A DNA stretch of 64,000 bases from the NCBI RefSeq assembly GCF_001672755.1, contig NZ_LZKI01000189.1, positions 81,625 to 145,624 on the forward strand, in the 5' to 3' direction. The DNA is from Mycobacterium colombiense. Lineage in GTDB: Bacteria; Actinomycetota; Actinomycetes; Mycobacteriales; Mycobacteriaceae. The position numbers were made by a program, and so were the translations under genes. This document shows, in pieces, positions 26,011 to 35,074 of the stretch (the stretch's first letter is position 1; each line of letters opens with the position of its first letter). Under the pieces are notes generated by a model. It worked only from the letters and a program-made list of their open reading frames with translations. It was not told the origin of the DNA and did not search any database.

Positions 26011-27780
26011 ATGCTGACGCGCTTCGTTCGGATACAGCTGGCGGTCTTCGCGATCGCCGGCATCATCGGCGTGATCGCGATGGTCCTCTTCTACATTCAA
26101 GCGCCGACCCTGCTGGGCATCGGCCGGATGACGGTGACGCTGGAGCTGCCGGCCACCGGCGGCCTGTACCGGTTTTCCAACGTGACCTACCGTGGGGTTC
26201 AGCTCGGCAAGGTCACCTCGGTGGGGTTGACACCGACCGGCGCGAAAGCGACGCTGTCGCTTAGCACTTCACCCAAGGTCCCCGCGGACCTGACAGCGGA
26301 GGTGCTCAGTGTCTCCGCGGTGGGTGAACAGTACGTGGACCTGCGGCCCAAAACCAATTCGCCGCCCTACCTGCACGACGGCTCGGTTATCGCCGTGCGC
26401 GACACCACAATTCCGCAGCCGGTTGGCCCAATGCTCGAGCAGGTCAATGCCTTGGTCCAAAGCATCCCGAAGACCAAACTCGGCCAATTGCTCGACGAGT
26501 CCTTCCAGGGCTTCAACGGCACCGGTTACGACCTGGGGTCACTGATCGATTCCTCGAAGACGCTGTCCCGCGACGCCAACGGTGTCGTCGATCGCACCCG
26601 AGCCCTCACCGAAGACACCGGGCCGCTGCTGGATACCCAGGCACGCACCACCGATTCGATCAGAACATGGGCACACAGCTTCGCCGGCATCTCGGATACG
26701 TTGGTGAACAACGATTCTCACTTCCGCACCATCCTGGAAAAGGGTCCCGACGCTGCGAACGAAGCATCCCGGCTTCTCGAACAAATCAAACCGACGCTGC
26801 CGGTGCTGCTTGCCAACCTGACCACCATCGGGCAGATCGGCGTCACCTACCACCCTTCGATCGAGCAGCTACTGGTGTTGCTGCCGTCGGGGGTTGCTAT
26901 CGAGCAGGCAGCTCAGGGTGAAAACCATCCCGACGGTAGGGCTTACGGCGACTTCGCAGCCACGGTCGACGATCCGCCTATCTGCACGGTCGGCTTCATG
27001 CCACCCAACACCTGGCGATCCCCGGACGACCTCACCGACATCGACACACCGGACGGGTTGTATTGCAAACTCCCGCAGGATTCACCGATCGCGGTTCGCG
27101 GTGCCCGCAACTACCCCTGCATGGGTCACCCGGGTAAGCGCGCGCCGACCGTCGAAATCTGCAACAGCGACAAGCCGTTCATGCCGCTGGCGATGCGCCA
27201 GCACACCACCGGTCCCTATCCGCTGGATCCGAATCTGCTAGCGCAGGGTGTCCCGCCCGATGACCGGGTCACCACGAATGACAGGATCTTCGGCCCGGTC
27301 GAGGGAACGCCGCTGCCGCCCGGGGCGGTGCCGCGCGGCGCCCCTGCGGGGCCGCGGGGAGAAAATCCGCCACCGGGCACGGTGGGAGCCGCCGTTCCGC
27401 CGGTGCCGTCGTCGGGACCAGCGCTGGCGCCGATGTCGAGAATGTCGGCTGACCTTCCGCCCATCGCGCCACTCGATGTCCCTGCGGCGGGCGAACTTCC
27501 CCCGCCGCCCGCCGCGCCGCCAGCACTGCCTTTAGCCCAGCTCGTTCCTCCCAACCCCGCACCGGCCGACCCCGCACCGGCCGACCCGCCCGGCGGCGGC
27601 CCCCAGGCCGCGCCAAGCTCGTTCGGAGCCAACGCATCTAAGCCCGCGCCCTCGGTCGTGGTGGCGAAGTACGATCCGCGCACCGGTCGTTACGTCGGTC
27701 CGGACGGAAAGCTGTATCAGCAGTCGGATCTGGTCGCTCCGAAAGCGCCCAAAACATGGAAGGACATGCTTCCCACCTGA
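26011..27780 (+). CDS. mceF: Mce protein F
   Basis: 589 aa. Signal-anchor helix (about 9-29), MCE domain (MTVTLELPATGGLYRFSNVTY near 40-60), helical region and a long Pro/Ala-rich extension from about 425, ending with a conserved basic patch (YDPRTGRYVGPDGK near 555-570). Last gene of the operon. Longer than many MceF proteins because of the Pro-rich linker. Confidence 0.95.
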   Translation: MLTRFVRIQLAVFAIAGIIGVIAMVLFYIQAPTLLGIGRMTVTLELPATGGLYRFSNVTYRGVQLGKVTSVGLTPTGAKATLSLSTSPKVPADLTAEVLSVSAVGEQYVDLRPKTNSPPYLHDGSVIAVRDTTIPQPVGPMLEQVNALVQSIPKTKLGQLLDESFQGFNGTGYDLGSLIDSSKTLSRDANGVVDRTRALTEDTGPLLDTQARTTDSIRTWAHSFAGISDTLVNNDSHFRTILEKGPDAANEASRLLEQIKPTLPVLLANLTTIGQIGVTYHPSIEQLLVLLPSGVAIEQAAQGENHPDGRAYGDFAATVDDPPICTVGFMPPNTWRSPDDLTDIDTPDGLYCKLPQDSPIAVRGARNYPCMGHPGKRAPTVEICNSDKPFMPLAMRQHTTGPYPLDPNLLAQGVPPDDRVTTNDRIFGPVEGTPLPPGAVPRGAPAGPRGENPPPGTVGAAVPPVPSSGPALAPMSRMSADLPPIAPLDVPAAGELPPPPAAPPALPLAQLVPPNPAPADPAPADPPGGGPQAAPSSFGANASKPAPSVVVAKYDPRTGRYVGPDGKLYQQSDLVAPKAPKTWKDMLPT

Positions 27781-27836
27781 ATTCGCCCTGAGACCAAGCG
27801 GCCCCGGGGCGGGGCAATGACGCTACGACCGCCCGG

Positions 27837-28358
27837 TCAGGAGAGCTGGTCCAGGCGCAACGGCATCGCGATATCAAGCCACTGGTTTTGCCCGCAGGCG
27901 CCGCTTGGACCGACCGTCTTGTCCTTGCCCGAGAGGACCCGCGACCCGACTTGGTATCCACCATTGTCGTTCACCGGGTAGAAAAAGAATTGCTGCTGCC
28001 CGGGGAACGCGGTACCGTCCTCGCACCGCTCCCAGTTCGGCACTTCGCGTCTCACCTTCCACATCTCCCCGTCCTCCATGAACAGGGGTGCGCTCCATCC
28101 CTGGTCGCTCGTCACCGTGCCATGGCATTCCTGGGTCGTGTCGCACGTCGAGTTGATGGTCCATACTTGGTAAACCGTCGGTTCGCCGAAGTACTGATCA
28201 TTTCTCTGGGCATAATCGCCGATGGATGTGGCGCGGAAAGTCCCGTTGAGCGCCACGTCTTCTTTGGTTATTGCCTGGGCTGTCGATGCAGTGCACAAAC
28301 CGCCGAATGCGGTGGCAGCCACCAGCATTGCGGTGGTGAGTGTTTTGACTGAACGCAT
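27837..28358 (-). CDS. Secreted protein of mycobacterial mce-linked family
   Basis: 173 aa. Signal peptide of about 30 residues (MRSVKTL..., cleavage after AQA) then a Trp- and Cys-containing domain (STCDTTQECHG, RCEDGTAFPG, GPSGACGQN). ATG 28358 is preferred over the upstream in-frame start because GAGGAG lies 7 nt upstream. Related in pattern to 13355-13783 on the other side of the mce operon. Convergent with mceF (56 bp gap). Likely an envelope or extracellular protein of unknown function. Confidence 0.85.
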   Translation of the reverse strand: MRSVKTLTTAMLVAATAFGGLCTASTAQAITKEDVALNGTFRATSIGDYAQRNDQYFGEPTVYQVWTINSTCDTTQECHGTVTSDQGWSAPLFMEDGEMWKVRREVPNWERCEDGTAFPGQQQFFFYPVNDNGGYQVGSRVLSGKDKTVGPSGACGQNQWLDIAMPLRLDQLS

Positions 28359-28489
28359 CAGGTGCTCCTCGAAGCGCGTAATCCGAGAGTGCCTATGGCA
28401 TCTTTTCGCCGTCGGTTGCGGCATTCTCGAGCGATGACGTTACACCGCTTCGGCCCGCCAGTTAACGGTTAGGACAAGATCTGTCGCGC

Positions 28490-29131
28490 TCATCCGGACG
28501 GGTCGAATTTCGCGATCAGCCAGGAACCGTTGACTTTTGCCAGCGTGACCAGGACGCTGCTGCGGGTGATCTCGGGATCCTTCTTCTGCACGCTTTTCGT
28601 GGTCTGGTCGACGAAAACCAGCACGACGGCCGAATCGGGATGCAATTCCGAGACCGCGGCCCGAATCACCTTGGCGGACGCCGTCAGTTGTCCCTTCTGC
28701 GCCGTCGGCGCGACGATATCGTCGCTGAATTTGCTGTAATAGGCCAGCAGGTCGCCGGTGAGATGTGATTTCGCATTGTTGAAATCGCGGTTCAAATGGT
28801 CGTAGGAATACGACAACACCGCCACGGCGCCATCTGATGCCGCCTGGGTCGCCCGGTGCGCCGCCGCGTCGCCGACCTGCTGATCCGGCCGGTACAGGAT
28901 GAAGTACACGCCCGCAGCGACTCCGACGGCGGCAATAACCAACGTGGTCGCGACGATCGAACGCCACCTTGCCAAATACCGGCGGGCCCGGCGCCCAATC
29001 GACGCCAGCCTGCGCACGCGTGCAGGTCCCTCGCCAGGGGGCGCCGGTCCGTCCTCGTCGGCGGGTGAAGTCTGGGCGCCGTCAATCGCCTTATCGGTGT
29101 CGTCCGGCGGCGAGCCATGTTCGACAGTCAT
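28490..29131 (-). CDS. Mce-associated membrane protein (right pair, second gene)
   Basis: 213 aa. Pro/Asp-rich cytoplasmic N-terminus, one transmembrane helix (about 59-80) and the Mce-associated extracytoplasmic domain (LAYYSKFSDDIVAPTAQ, VVLVFVDQTTKS), ending ITLAKV-like ..VNGSWLIAKFDPSG. Direct counterpart of 11842-12405. Starts in an ATGA overlap with the gene at 29128. Confidence 0.9.
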   Translation of the reverse strand: MTVEHGSPPDDTDKAIDGAQTSPADEDGPAPPGEGPARVRRLASIGRRARRYLARWRSIVATTLVIAAVGVAAGVYFILYRPDQQVGDAAAHRATQAASDGAVAVLSYSYDHLNRDFNNAKSHLTGDLLAYYSKFSDDIVAPTAQKGQLTASAKVIRAAVSELHPDSAVVLVFVDQTTKSVQKKDPEITRSSVLVTLAKVNGSWLIAKFDPSG

Positions 29132-29874
29132 GGCAGGAAATCAATCTTCGACATCTTGAGCTGGCCACCGTCGCGGTTCATATTGACGCTGAGCCGAAAC
29201 AGGGCCGGTGGCGGTTTGGCGTTATCCGGCCCGATGGGATCGGTTTTCGCCGCCACAAGCACGACTCCCGAGTTGTCGCTGAACGACTGGACGGCGACGG
29301 CTTCGACGGTGACTTTGGTGCCGACCTTCGTCTCCTCGGCCTTGCTGACCATCAGGGGCGACAGCACGGATAGCTGGTCCTTTTGGTCGCCCGTCGAGGC
29401 ATCGATCGAGCGCTGGACATCCTCCTTGGCATGAGCGGGGTCAATTGACATGAAAGCCGTGATCCCTTGCCGGGCGGCTGCACTGAACTCCGCGGCGAGT
29501 TGGCGATTGTGCACCGCGATGTGGTGCTGCCACAGCATGTAGCCGGTCGCGGCAAGGGAGGCCGAGAAGAGCACGATGCCGACGCCGGCCGCTACTGTTC
29601 TCCGCTTCGGACGCCGCAGCCAACGTGGCCGTCCCGGACGCCGGAGCCGTAGTCGCGTCCGGGTGGGCTTCGCGGGGGGCCGCTCGACATCCTGTGCGTC
29701 GTCGTCCGCGCCCACGGTTTCGGCTGCCCCGCGCAGCTTCAAGAGTCGTTGCCGAGCCGCCGCGGCGCGCGCTTCGGCCTTGGCAACTTCGTCTTCTGGG
29801 TCTGCTTCCGACGCGGCCGCTACGTCGCCGCCGTCGGCGCCTGCGCTTGACTGTGGTTCGCCGGGATCGGTCAT
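29128..29874 (-). CDS. Mce-associated membrane protein (right pair, first gene)
   Basis: 248 aa from ATG 29874 (a GTG at 29943 would add 23 residues; the GAGGGA site is close to the ATG, so the start is uncertain). Acidic, Ala-rich N-terminal tail with helical character, basic stretch (RPRWLRRPKRR) and a transmembrane helix at about 93-113. The extracytoplasmic domain follows (AAEFSAAARQGITAFMSIDP), ending in LKMSKIDFLP. Counterpart of 12402-13322 but without the long AE/TE repeat. Confidence 0.85.
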   Translation of the reverse strand: MTDPGEPQSSAGADGGDVAAASEADPEDEVAKAEARAAAARQRLLKLRGAAETVGADDDAQDVERPPAKPTRTRLRLRRPGRPRWLRRPKRRTVAAGVGIVLFSASLAATGYMLWQHHIAVHNRQLAAEFSAAARQGITAFMSIDPAHAKEDVQRSIDASTGDQKDQLSVLSPLMVSKAEETKVGTKVTVEAVAVQSFSDNSGVVLVAAKTDPIGPDNAKPPPALFRLSVNMNRDGGQLKMSKIDFLP

Positions 29875-30125
29875 ATCCCTCGGGTCACCACAATCGTCGG
29901 CGTCGGGCCCCTCCGGATCGTGCACGGAGAAGCAGCTTATCACTCCGACCTGGCCTCAACGCCGGCGTCGAAAGGCTGCCGTCATGGCCCTCACATGCGG
30001 AAATGCTCGCCCCCCGGGAACGGGGCGAAGCGGCGTTCGGAATGGCGGGCCGCCGACCACCGTTCGGCCCGGCTGATCTTCTCCAACCAGGAGAATTTTC
30101 TTTTCAGGTGTGGCAGAGTAATCGG

Positions 30126-30527
30126 GTGCGATCAATCGTGGCTCTGGTTGCCGCGTTTCTCGGCGCCGGGGTGGTGGCGGCGCCGCCAGCCTCGGCTGGG
30201 CCTTCTGTCTGCGACTACCCCGCCTGCACCCCGGGGATCATGCCCCATCAGGTTCTGGGTGCGCCGTGTGACAACACCACCTACTACGCCTTCGGTGTAG
30301 CCGACGGATACGTTTCCTTCGCCTCGGAGCCCGGACGGCTGATGTTCTGCGGCTCGCCGAGGCGATACCAGCCGCGATGGTTCCGCTCACCGCCGATGGC
30401 GGGCGTCAAGGAAGAAAACGCCGACTGCCAGAACTACTTGAACTATGTGGCGCAGGCGCCCGATGGCTTGTTCCTGATCTGCATTGCCCACGACGGCATC
30501 TCGAGCTGGGTCCGCGCCGACACGTAG
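30126..30527 (+). CDS. Secreted Cys-rich hypothetical protein
   Basis: 133 aa. The signal peptide covers about 25 residues (RSIVALVAAFLGAGVVAAP, cleavage after ASA). The mature protein is about 108 aa with six Cys (SVCDYPAC, GAPCD, LMFCG, ADCQN, FLICIA), probably paired as disulfides. GTG 30126 or GTG 30108 could be the start; AGGAG lies at 30089-30093. Convergent with the TetR gene (3 bp gap). Family not recognised beyond being a typical small mycobacterial exported protein. Confidence 0.75.
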   Translation: MRSIVALVAAFLGAGVVAAPPASAGPSVCDYPACTPGIMPHQVLGAPCDNTTYYAFGVADGYVSFASEPGRLMFCGSPRRYQPRWFRSPPMAGVKEENADCQNYLNYVAQAPDGLFLICIAHDGISSWVRADT

Positions 30528-30530
30528 CAG

Positions 30531-31133
30531 TCACTCGGGGGTTGCCCGAGGCAGACCGAGCAGGCGCCGGCTCAAATCGGTCACCCGATCGAGCAGTGTG
30601 TCGTCGTCGATGTCGGCAACCAGCGGATGCATGACCGCGGTGCTCAGCGCCCCGGAGAACATGGCGGCCTCGATCCGCCCGTCCAGGCCCGCATCGCTCA
30701 ACAACACCCGGTATAGACGGTCCATGAAAAGTTGAAAGGGCTTGTGCTCGGCCAGCAACCGGACGACGACCGGGTCGAACTGCAGCGTGCGCACCAACCG
30801 GCGATCGCGAACGGCCATCTCAACCACACGCACCAGCAACGCATCCCGTGCCGCAGGACCGTCGTCGTAGGCTTCGGCCTCCTCGAGGGCCGGCTCGAGC
30901 CGGCCGAGTTCGCGCTCGGTTACGGCGATGACGATCTGCTCTTTGGTCCGGAATTGGTGATAGACAGCGGCTTTCGTGATCCCGACGGCATCGGCGATCA
31001 TCTGCAGCGACGTACCGCTGACACCGTGTGTGGCGATGAGATCCAGCGCGGCATCGAGCACCCGCATCCGGGCCGGGCTGTGCTCGATGAGCCAGAATTG
31101 CTCATCGGTGACCGGCTGGCGTGCTGTTCCCAC
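30531..31133 (-). CDS. TetR family transcriptional regulator
   Basis: 200 aa. The N-terminal helix-turn-helix is clear (VLDAALDLIATHGVSGTSLQ ... IADAVGITKAAVYHQFRTKE, about 19-62); the C-terminal ligand domain is helical and unassigned. GTG start at 31133 with a TAGTCT box (31145-31140) 6 nt upstream and no ribosome site, so probably leaderless. Divergent from the four-gene membrane operon; a perfect 18-bp palindrome lies between them. Likely represses that operon and itself. Confidence 0.92.
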   Translation of the reverse strand: MGTARQPVTDEQFWLIEHSPARMRVLDAALDLIATHGVSGTSLQMIADAVGITKAAVYHQFRTKEQIVIAVTERELGRLEPALEEAEAYDDGPAARDALLVRVVEMAVRDRRLVRTLQFDPVVVRLLAEHKPFQLFMDRLYRVLLSDAGLDGRIEAAMFSGALSTAVMHPLVADIDDDTLLDRVTDLSRRLLGLPRATPE

Positions 31134-31155
31134 GCACCGAGACTAGACGACGCTA

Positions 31156-31184
31156 TTGACCGTGGCTAGCCGATCGGCTAGCTT
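31156..31184 (+). promoter_or_regulatory. Promoter with TetR operator in the spacer
   Basis: TTGACC (31156-31161) and TAGCTT (31179-31184) are spaced by 17 bp, a good sigma-70-type promoter reading into the membrane operon. The perfect 18-bp palindrome GCTAGCCGATCGGCTAGC (31165-31182) occupies the spacer, and a further half-site CTAGCCGA follows at 31191-31198. Binding of the divergent TetR protein here would block RNA polymerase. Confidence 0.65.
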
Positions 31185-31233
31185 CGCTCTCTAGCCGAGT
31201 TTCGGCGGTCATTTCGCGCGGGAGGGAGTACCG

Positions 31234-32019
31234 ATGTCCGACGGCGGCGGAAACGATGCAGGCGGTAGCCAAACTGCGCGAACCGTCTCGCGGCGGACCG
31301 ATGGAGAGCTGATCCTGCTCTGGACATTGCCGGCGGCGCTGATGCTGTGGATCGCCGCCTTCTTCCTGTTTCCCGGATTCAACCCGCCGATGTCACCCAC
31401 CATGCCGGCGGAGCAGGTGGCCGCGTTCTACCGCGATCCGGGGCATATTCCCCAGATCCGCTACAGCATGATCCTGTTCAACTGGTTCGGTGTGTGCCTG
31501 GTGCCGATCCTGGCCCTGATTGCGCTCCAGATCCGGAGGATGGCACACCGGACGCCGATCTTCTCGTACGCGATGTTGGCTTGCGCGGCCGGCGGTCCGA
31601 CGCTGTTTCTCGTCGCAAATGTCTGCTGGCTGCTGGCCGCATTTCGCCCGGAGCGCAGTCCCGAACTGACTCAGCTGCTCAACGATTTCGGCTGGATCAC
31701 CTTCACCGTCCTGGTCCCCTATCTGATCGGGCAGAGCGTGATCCTTGCTGTGGCAATATATTCCGATGATCAGCCGCGCCCGGTTTTCGCTCATTGGGTA
31801 GCTCACTTCAACCTTCTCGTCGCCGCCGCGTTGGTGCCCGCGACCTTTGTCGGAGCGTCACTAACCGGTCCGCTGGCGTGGGACGGCTTCTTATCGTTCT
31901 GGGTGAAGAACGTTGCCATTGCTATCTGGATCATCGTGATGGGCGTGGTCCTGGCACAAGCCGTCTATCGCGAGCGTGCTGAAAAACACGGCCGCTCAGA
32001 TGAATTGATCACCGCATGA
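31234..32019 (+). CDS. Six-helix membrane protein (first of two paralogs)
   Basis: 261 aa, about six hydrophobic helices (near 25-47, 79-101, 113-135, 155-176, 190-212, 225-247). No family that I can name with confidence. Aligns by eye with the next gene (VAAFYRDPGHIP versus VHWFSERHLGIP; WLYDF/NDFGW; PLAWDGF versus VFAWDGEIAWW), so the two arose by duplication and may form a heterodimer. GGGAGGGAG ribosome site before ATG 31234. First gene of a tightly overlapping operon with cytochrome-oxidase-like subunits. Confidence 0.85.
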   Translation: MSDGGGNDAGGSQTARTVSRRTDGELILLWTLPAALMLWIAAFFLFPGFNPPMSPTMPAEQVAAFYRDPGHIPQIRYSMILFNWFGVCLVPILALIALQIRRMAHRTPIFSYAMLACAAGGPTLFLVANVCWLLAAFRPERSPELTQLLNDFGWITFTVLVPYLIGQSVILAVAIYSDDQPRPVFAHWVAHFNLLVAAALVPATFVGASLTGPLAWDGFLSFWVKNVAIAIWIIVMGVVLAQAVYRERAEKHGRSDELITA

Positions 32020-32831
32020 GCGCGGTGATCACACCGTCGACCGCCCCGGCCACGCCGCCTTCAGGGCCGCTCCATCGCCGGATCGCCTGGCACGCACGCC
32101 ACAATCCCAAGCGCGAACTCTGGTTGGCGTGGTGGGCGATGCTGATCTTCTACAACGCTTTCTTCCCGGTGTTCTTCATCGTGGCCCAAGTTCAGCCCCC
32201 GCCGGAGCCCACCTGGGACCTCGCGACACAGGTTCACTGGTTTTCCGAGCGTCACCTCGGCATACCCGTCGGCTTCGGGGTCATCTTCGCCATCAGCGGC
32301 ATGACCGCGGTTAACAATGCCCTCATCGCGTATTCCATGCGGCGCATGTCGGTCAGCCGCGCGTTCGGCTATTCGTATCTCGTCATCTACTCGCTCGCCG
32401 CGGTTCCCGGCATGCTGCTGCTCAACATCGCCCTGATCGTCGGCACGATGCGGCCCGACCGCGATCCCCAGGTGATCGGATGGCTTTATGACTTCGCCTT
32501 CCTGTCATTCGACGGGACCATGGGAGTGTTCCTGATCGGTTCGCTGATCTGGATGGTGGCGATCCTGCTCGACAAGAATCGGGTATTCCCGAAGTGGTTC
32601 GGCTATCTCAACCTGTGCAACGCGCTGACCGAGGTCGTCGTGGCGCCCTGCTGGATCTTCCGGCGTGGCGTGTTCGCATGGGACGGCGAGATCGCGTGGT
32701 GGCTGGACATGGTCGTGTTCGGCATCTACCAAGTCACCTTCATCGTCATGCTGTTCCAGATGATCCGCCGCGAAGACTTCGGGACCGGGGAGCTGCCGGC
32801 TCTGCCGCGCAAGAAGGCGGTTGCGCAGTGA
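32016..32831 (+). CDS. Six-helix membrane protein (second of two paralogs)
   Basis: 271 aa, about six transmembrane helices, paralog of the preceding protein. A conserved Trp/His-rich start (HRRIAWHARHNPKRELWLAWW) precedes the first helix. ATGA overlap with the first gene and GTGA overlap with the third. Being locked between its paralog and a subunit-III-like gene suggests that the products assemble in one membrane complex. Biochemical role unknown. Confidence 0.85.
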   Translation: MSAVITPSTAPATPPSGPLHRRIAWHARHNPKRELWLAWWAMLIFYNAFFPVFFIVAQVQPPPEPTWDLATQVHWFSERHLGIPVGFGVIFAISGMTAVNNALIAYSMRRMSVSRAFGYSYLVIYSLAAVPGMLLLNIALIVGTMRPDRDPQVIGWLYDFAFLSFDGTMGVFLIGSLIWMVAILLDKNRVFPKWFGYLNLCNALTEVVVAPCWIFRRGVFAWDGEIAWWLDMVVFGIYQVTFIVMLFQMIRREDFGTGELPALPRKKAVAQ

Positions 32832-33406
32832 CCGACCTAGCCGACAAGCGCGGACGCGTCAGGGCCGTGCCGGGCCAGCCCGACATGTGGGCCTTCGTAT
32901 TGTTCGAGACCCTGGTATTCACAGGCTATTTCGGCTTCTACCTGTTCTCGCGGGGCCGCAATCCCGAGCTTTTCCTGCACTCGCAGGCCCACCTCGACCT
33001 GCGCGTCGGGGTCTTCAACACCTTGGTCCTGTTGCTGAGCTCATGGTCGGTGGCGCGGTGTGTTCAGTCGGCCCGCGCCGGCGCCTATGGGGCGGCTCTG
33101 CGGGATGTCTTCATCACGGCGGGGTTCGCCGTGGTGTTCTTGTTTTTCAAGGTGTTCGAGTGGGCCCGGTTGGTGCAGGCCGGAAACGGCATAGAGCACA
33201 ACGACTTCTTCATGTTCTATTTCTTCCTCACCGGGATCCACTTCGTCCACCTGCTGATCGGCTTCGTCGTCCTCGGCGTCGTCGTCTACCAACTCCGTAG
33301 TCCGGCCCGGCGCTCCCAGGAAATCATCGAAACCGGCGCAACCTATTGGCACACCGTCGATTTCCTGTGGGTGCTCATCTTTGCGCTGCTCTACGTGGTG
33401 AGGTGA
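32828..33406 (+). CDS. Cytochrome c oxidase subunit III/NorE-like protein
   Basis: 192 aa, five hydrophobic helices. The N-terminal PDMWAFVLFETLVFTGYF and the GIHFVHLLIGF segment (about 135-145) are characteristic of heme-copper oxidase subunit III and of the shorter NorE proteins. Starts at GTG 32828, overlapping the previous stop. No subunit I or II is encoded nearby, so it is an orphan. NorE-type proteins accompany nitric oxide reductases in other bacteria; here the partner would be encoded elsewhere or be the paralogous six-helix proteins. Confidence 0.87.
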   Translation: MTDLADKRGRVRAVPGQPDMWAFVLFETLVFTGYFGFYLFSRGRNPELFLHSQAHLDLRVGVFNTLVLLLSSWSVARCVQSARAGAYGAALRDVFITAGFAVVFLFFKVFEWARLVQAGNGIEHNDFFMFYFFLTGIHFVHLLIGFVVLGVVVYQLRSPARRSQEIIETGATYWHTVDFLWVLIFALLYVVR

Positions 33407-33693
33407 TCGAGATCAGATTCAACAAGAGATTGCTGTTCGTCTGGACGATCTTGGCCGCGCTGACGCTGGCTTACCTGTGGATAGACCGCGCCGCCGACGG
33501 GGCGCTGGAATCCAGCGCTGTGGTCACCTCGAGCGTCATCGTCATCGCACTGGTCAAGGTGCGCATCATCTTTCGCGAGTTCATGGAGGTGCGAGACGCC
33601 CCGGTCCTGCTGTGCCGACTCACCGACGCGTGGGTGGCGTTGATCGCCGTCGCCTTGCTCGGCTGTTACTTCGTCGGGATGCAGGTCCGGTAG
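33403..33693 (+). CDS. Cytochrome c oxidase subunit IV-like small membrane protein
   Basis: 96 aa, three hydrophobic helices, matching the prokaryotic COX4/CyoD-type small subunit (PF03626 pattern: LLFVWTILAALTLAYLW, SSVIVIALVKVRIIFREFMEVR). GTG 33403 overlaps the preceding TGA. The KVRIIFREFMEVRDAP segment is the best-conserved part of the family. Last gene of the operon, convergent with a P450. Confidence 0.82.
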   Translation: MIEIRFNKRLLFVWTILAALTLAYLWIDRAADGALESSAVVTSSVIVIALVKVRIIFREFMEVRDAPVLLCRLTDAWVALIAVALLGCYFVGMQVR

Positions 33694-33712
33694 CGCCCGC
33701 GAGCGAGAAGCC

Positions 33713-35008
33713 CTAAGCCACCGGCGCGATCGCGTCCGCGGTGGTGAACGTCAGGTGCAGTTCGCTCAGGCCGCGCAGGATGTACGTCGGCTCGTAGGTG
33801 TAGCGACGCTCGGCGGCCGGCCCGTGATGGGTTTCGTTGATCTCGATGTGCGGCATCCGGTCCAGGATCCGCTCGATCGAGACACGGCCTTCGACGCGGG
33901 CGAGCGGGCCGCCGGGGCAGGAGTGTACGCCGCGGGCGAACGCCATGTGTTCGCGGACGTTCTTGCGGCGCAGGTCGAACTCGTGCGGGTTCTCGAACCG
34001 GCGGGGGTCCCGGTTGGCCGCGCCCGGCAGGATCATCACCACTGTGCCCGCGGGGATGTCGACACCACCGATGGTGGTCGCCTTGCGGGCCAGCCGCGAG
34101 TCGCTCTTGACGGGGCTGTCCATCCGTAGCGATTCCTCGATGAACCCGGGAATAAGGCTGCGGTCGTCACGCAACTCTTGCTGGATATCGGGCCGGTCGC
34201 CCAGAACCTGCAGAGCGGCGCTGAGCAGCTTCGCCGTCGTCTCCTGTCCGGCGGCGAAAAGGAACGTCGCCGAGCGGACGACCTCGATCACCGGGGGTGT
34301 CGAGCCGTCCGGGTACTTCGCTTCCGCCAGGAACGTCAGCACGTCGCCGCGGGGCTCGCGGCGACGATCCTCGATGTAGTTACAGAACTTGTCGTCGAGC
34401 CACTCGAGCGGGTTGATGCCCACCGACTCGTGGTCCAGGGCGCCCACACGTGCCTCGGGGCGATCGGCGCCCAAGACCTTACGGAACTCCTTGTGGTCCT
34501 CTTCCGGCACGCCGAGCAGGTCGGCGATCACCAAGGTGGCGAACGGCTTTGAGTACTCGGCGATGAACTCGCACTCGCCGTTGTGCAGGAACTCGTCGAG
34601 CTGACGATCGGCGAGGCGCCACATGAACTCCTCGTTCTGCTTCAGCCGGCTCGGGGTCAGCAGCTTGGCGAGCACCGATCGGGCCTTGGTGTGGTCCGGC
34701 GGATCCATGGTGACCATGTGTTCGTTCATCGGAAAGGAGCTGCGGTGCGCATCGATCTGGGGGCTGATGTCGTCGCCTTCGGGCGTGAACGGTAACGGCG
34801 GGAAGGGCCCACCAAGGGCGACGATGTTGGAGAAGGTATCCGGGTCCTTATAGATCTCGCAGGCTTCGTCGTAGCCGGTGACGGCGACGACGCCGTAGTG
34901 CGGCAGCCGCAGCACCGGGTTTTGACTGCGCAGGTAGTCGAAGTACGGGTGCGGATCTGGGACCAGTGACGGATCGGTGAAGAAGTCGATCGAGTCGAAG
35001 GTGCTCAT
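33713..35008 (-). CDS. Cytochrome P450
   Basis: 431 aa. Heme motif FARGVHSCPGG with Cys364, I-helix LFAAGQETTAKL and K-helix EESLR are intact. ATG 35008 was chosen (GGGAG upstream, and the protein then begins STFDSIDFFTDPSLVPDPHPYFDYLR like other class I P450s); the 66-residue frame extension upstream is non-homologous and overlaps the intergenic operators. No ferredoxin gene beside it. Divergent from a TetR regulator that probably controls it. Confidence 0.94.
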   Translation of the reverse strand: MSTFDSIDFFTDPSLVPDPHPYFDYLRSQNPVLRLPHYGVVAVTGYDEACEIYKDPDTFSNIVALGGPFPPLPFTPEGDDISPQIDAHRSSFPMNEHMVTMDPPDHTKARSVLAKLLTPSRLKQNEEFMWRLADRQLDEFLHNGECEFIAEYSKPFATLVIADLLGVPEEDHKEFRKVLGADRPEARVGALDHESVGINPLEWLDDKFCNYIEDRRREPRGDVLTFLAEAKYPDGSTPPVIEVVRSATFLFAAGQETTAKLLSAALQVLGDRPDIQQELRDDRSLIPGFIEESLRMDSPVKSDSRLARKATTIGGVDIPAGTVVMILPGAANRDPRRFENPHEFDLRRKNVREHMAFARGVHSCPGGPLARVEGRVSIERILDRMPHIEINETHHGPAAERRYTYEPTYILRGLSELHLTFTTADAIAPVA

Positions 35009-35074
35009 CGGATTTGCGTCTCCCTGGGCTGGGTTTACCGGTGGTGTTCGGCGGCACATCGCTACCGCCGCCCG

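Noticed and set aside
30091..30105. GAGAAT-TTT-CTTTTC before the secreted protein at 30126
   Set aside because: Only four of six bases match in the second half, and the first half overlaps a plausible AGGAG ribosome site.
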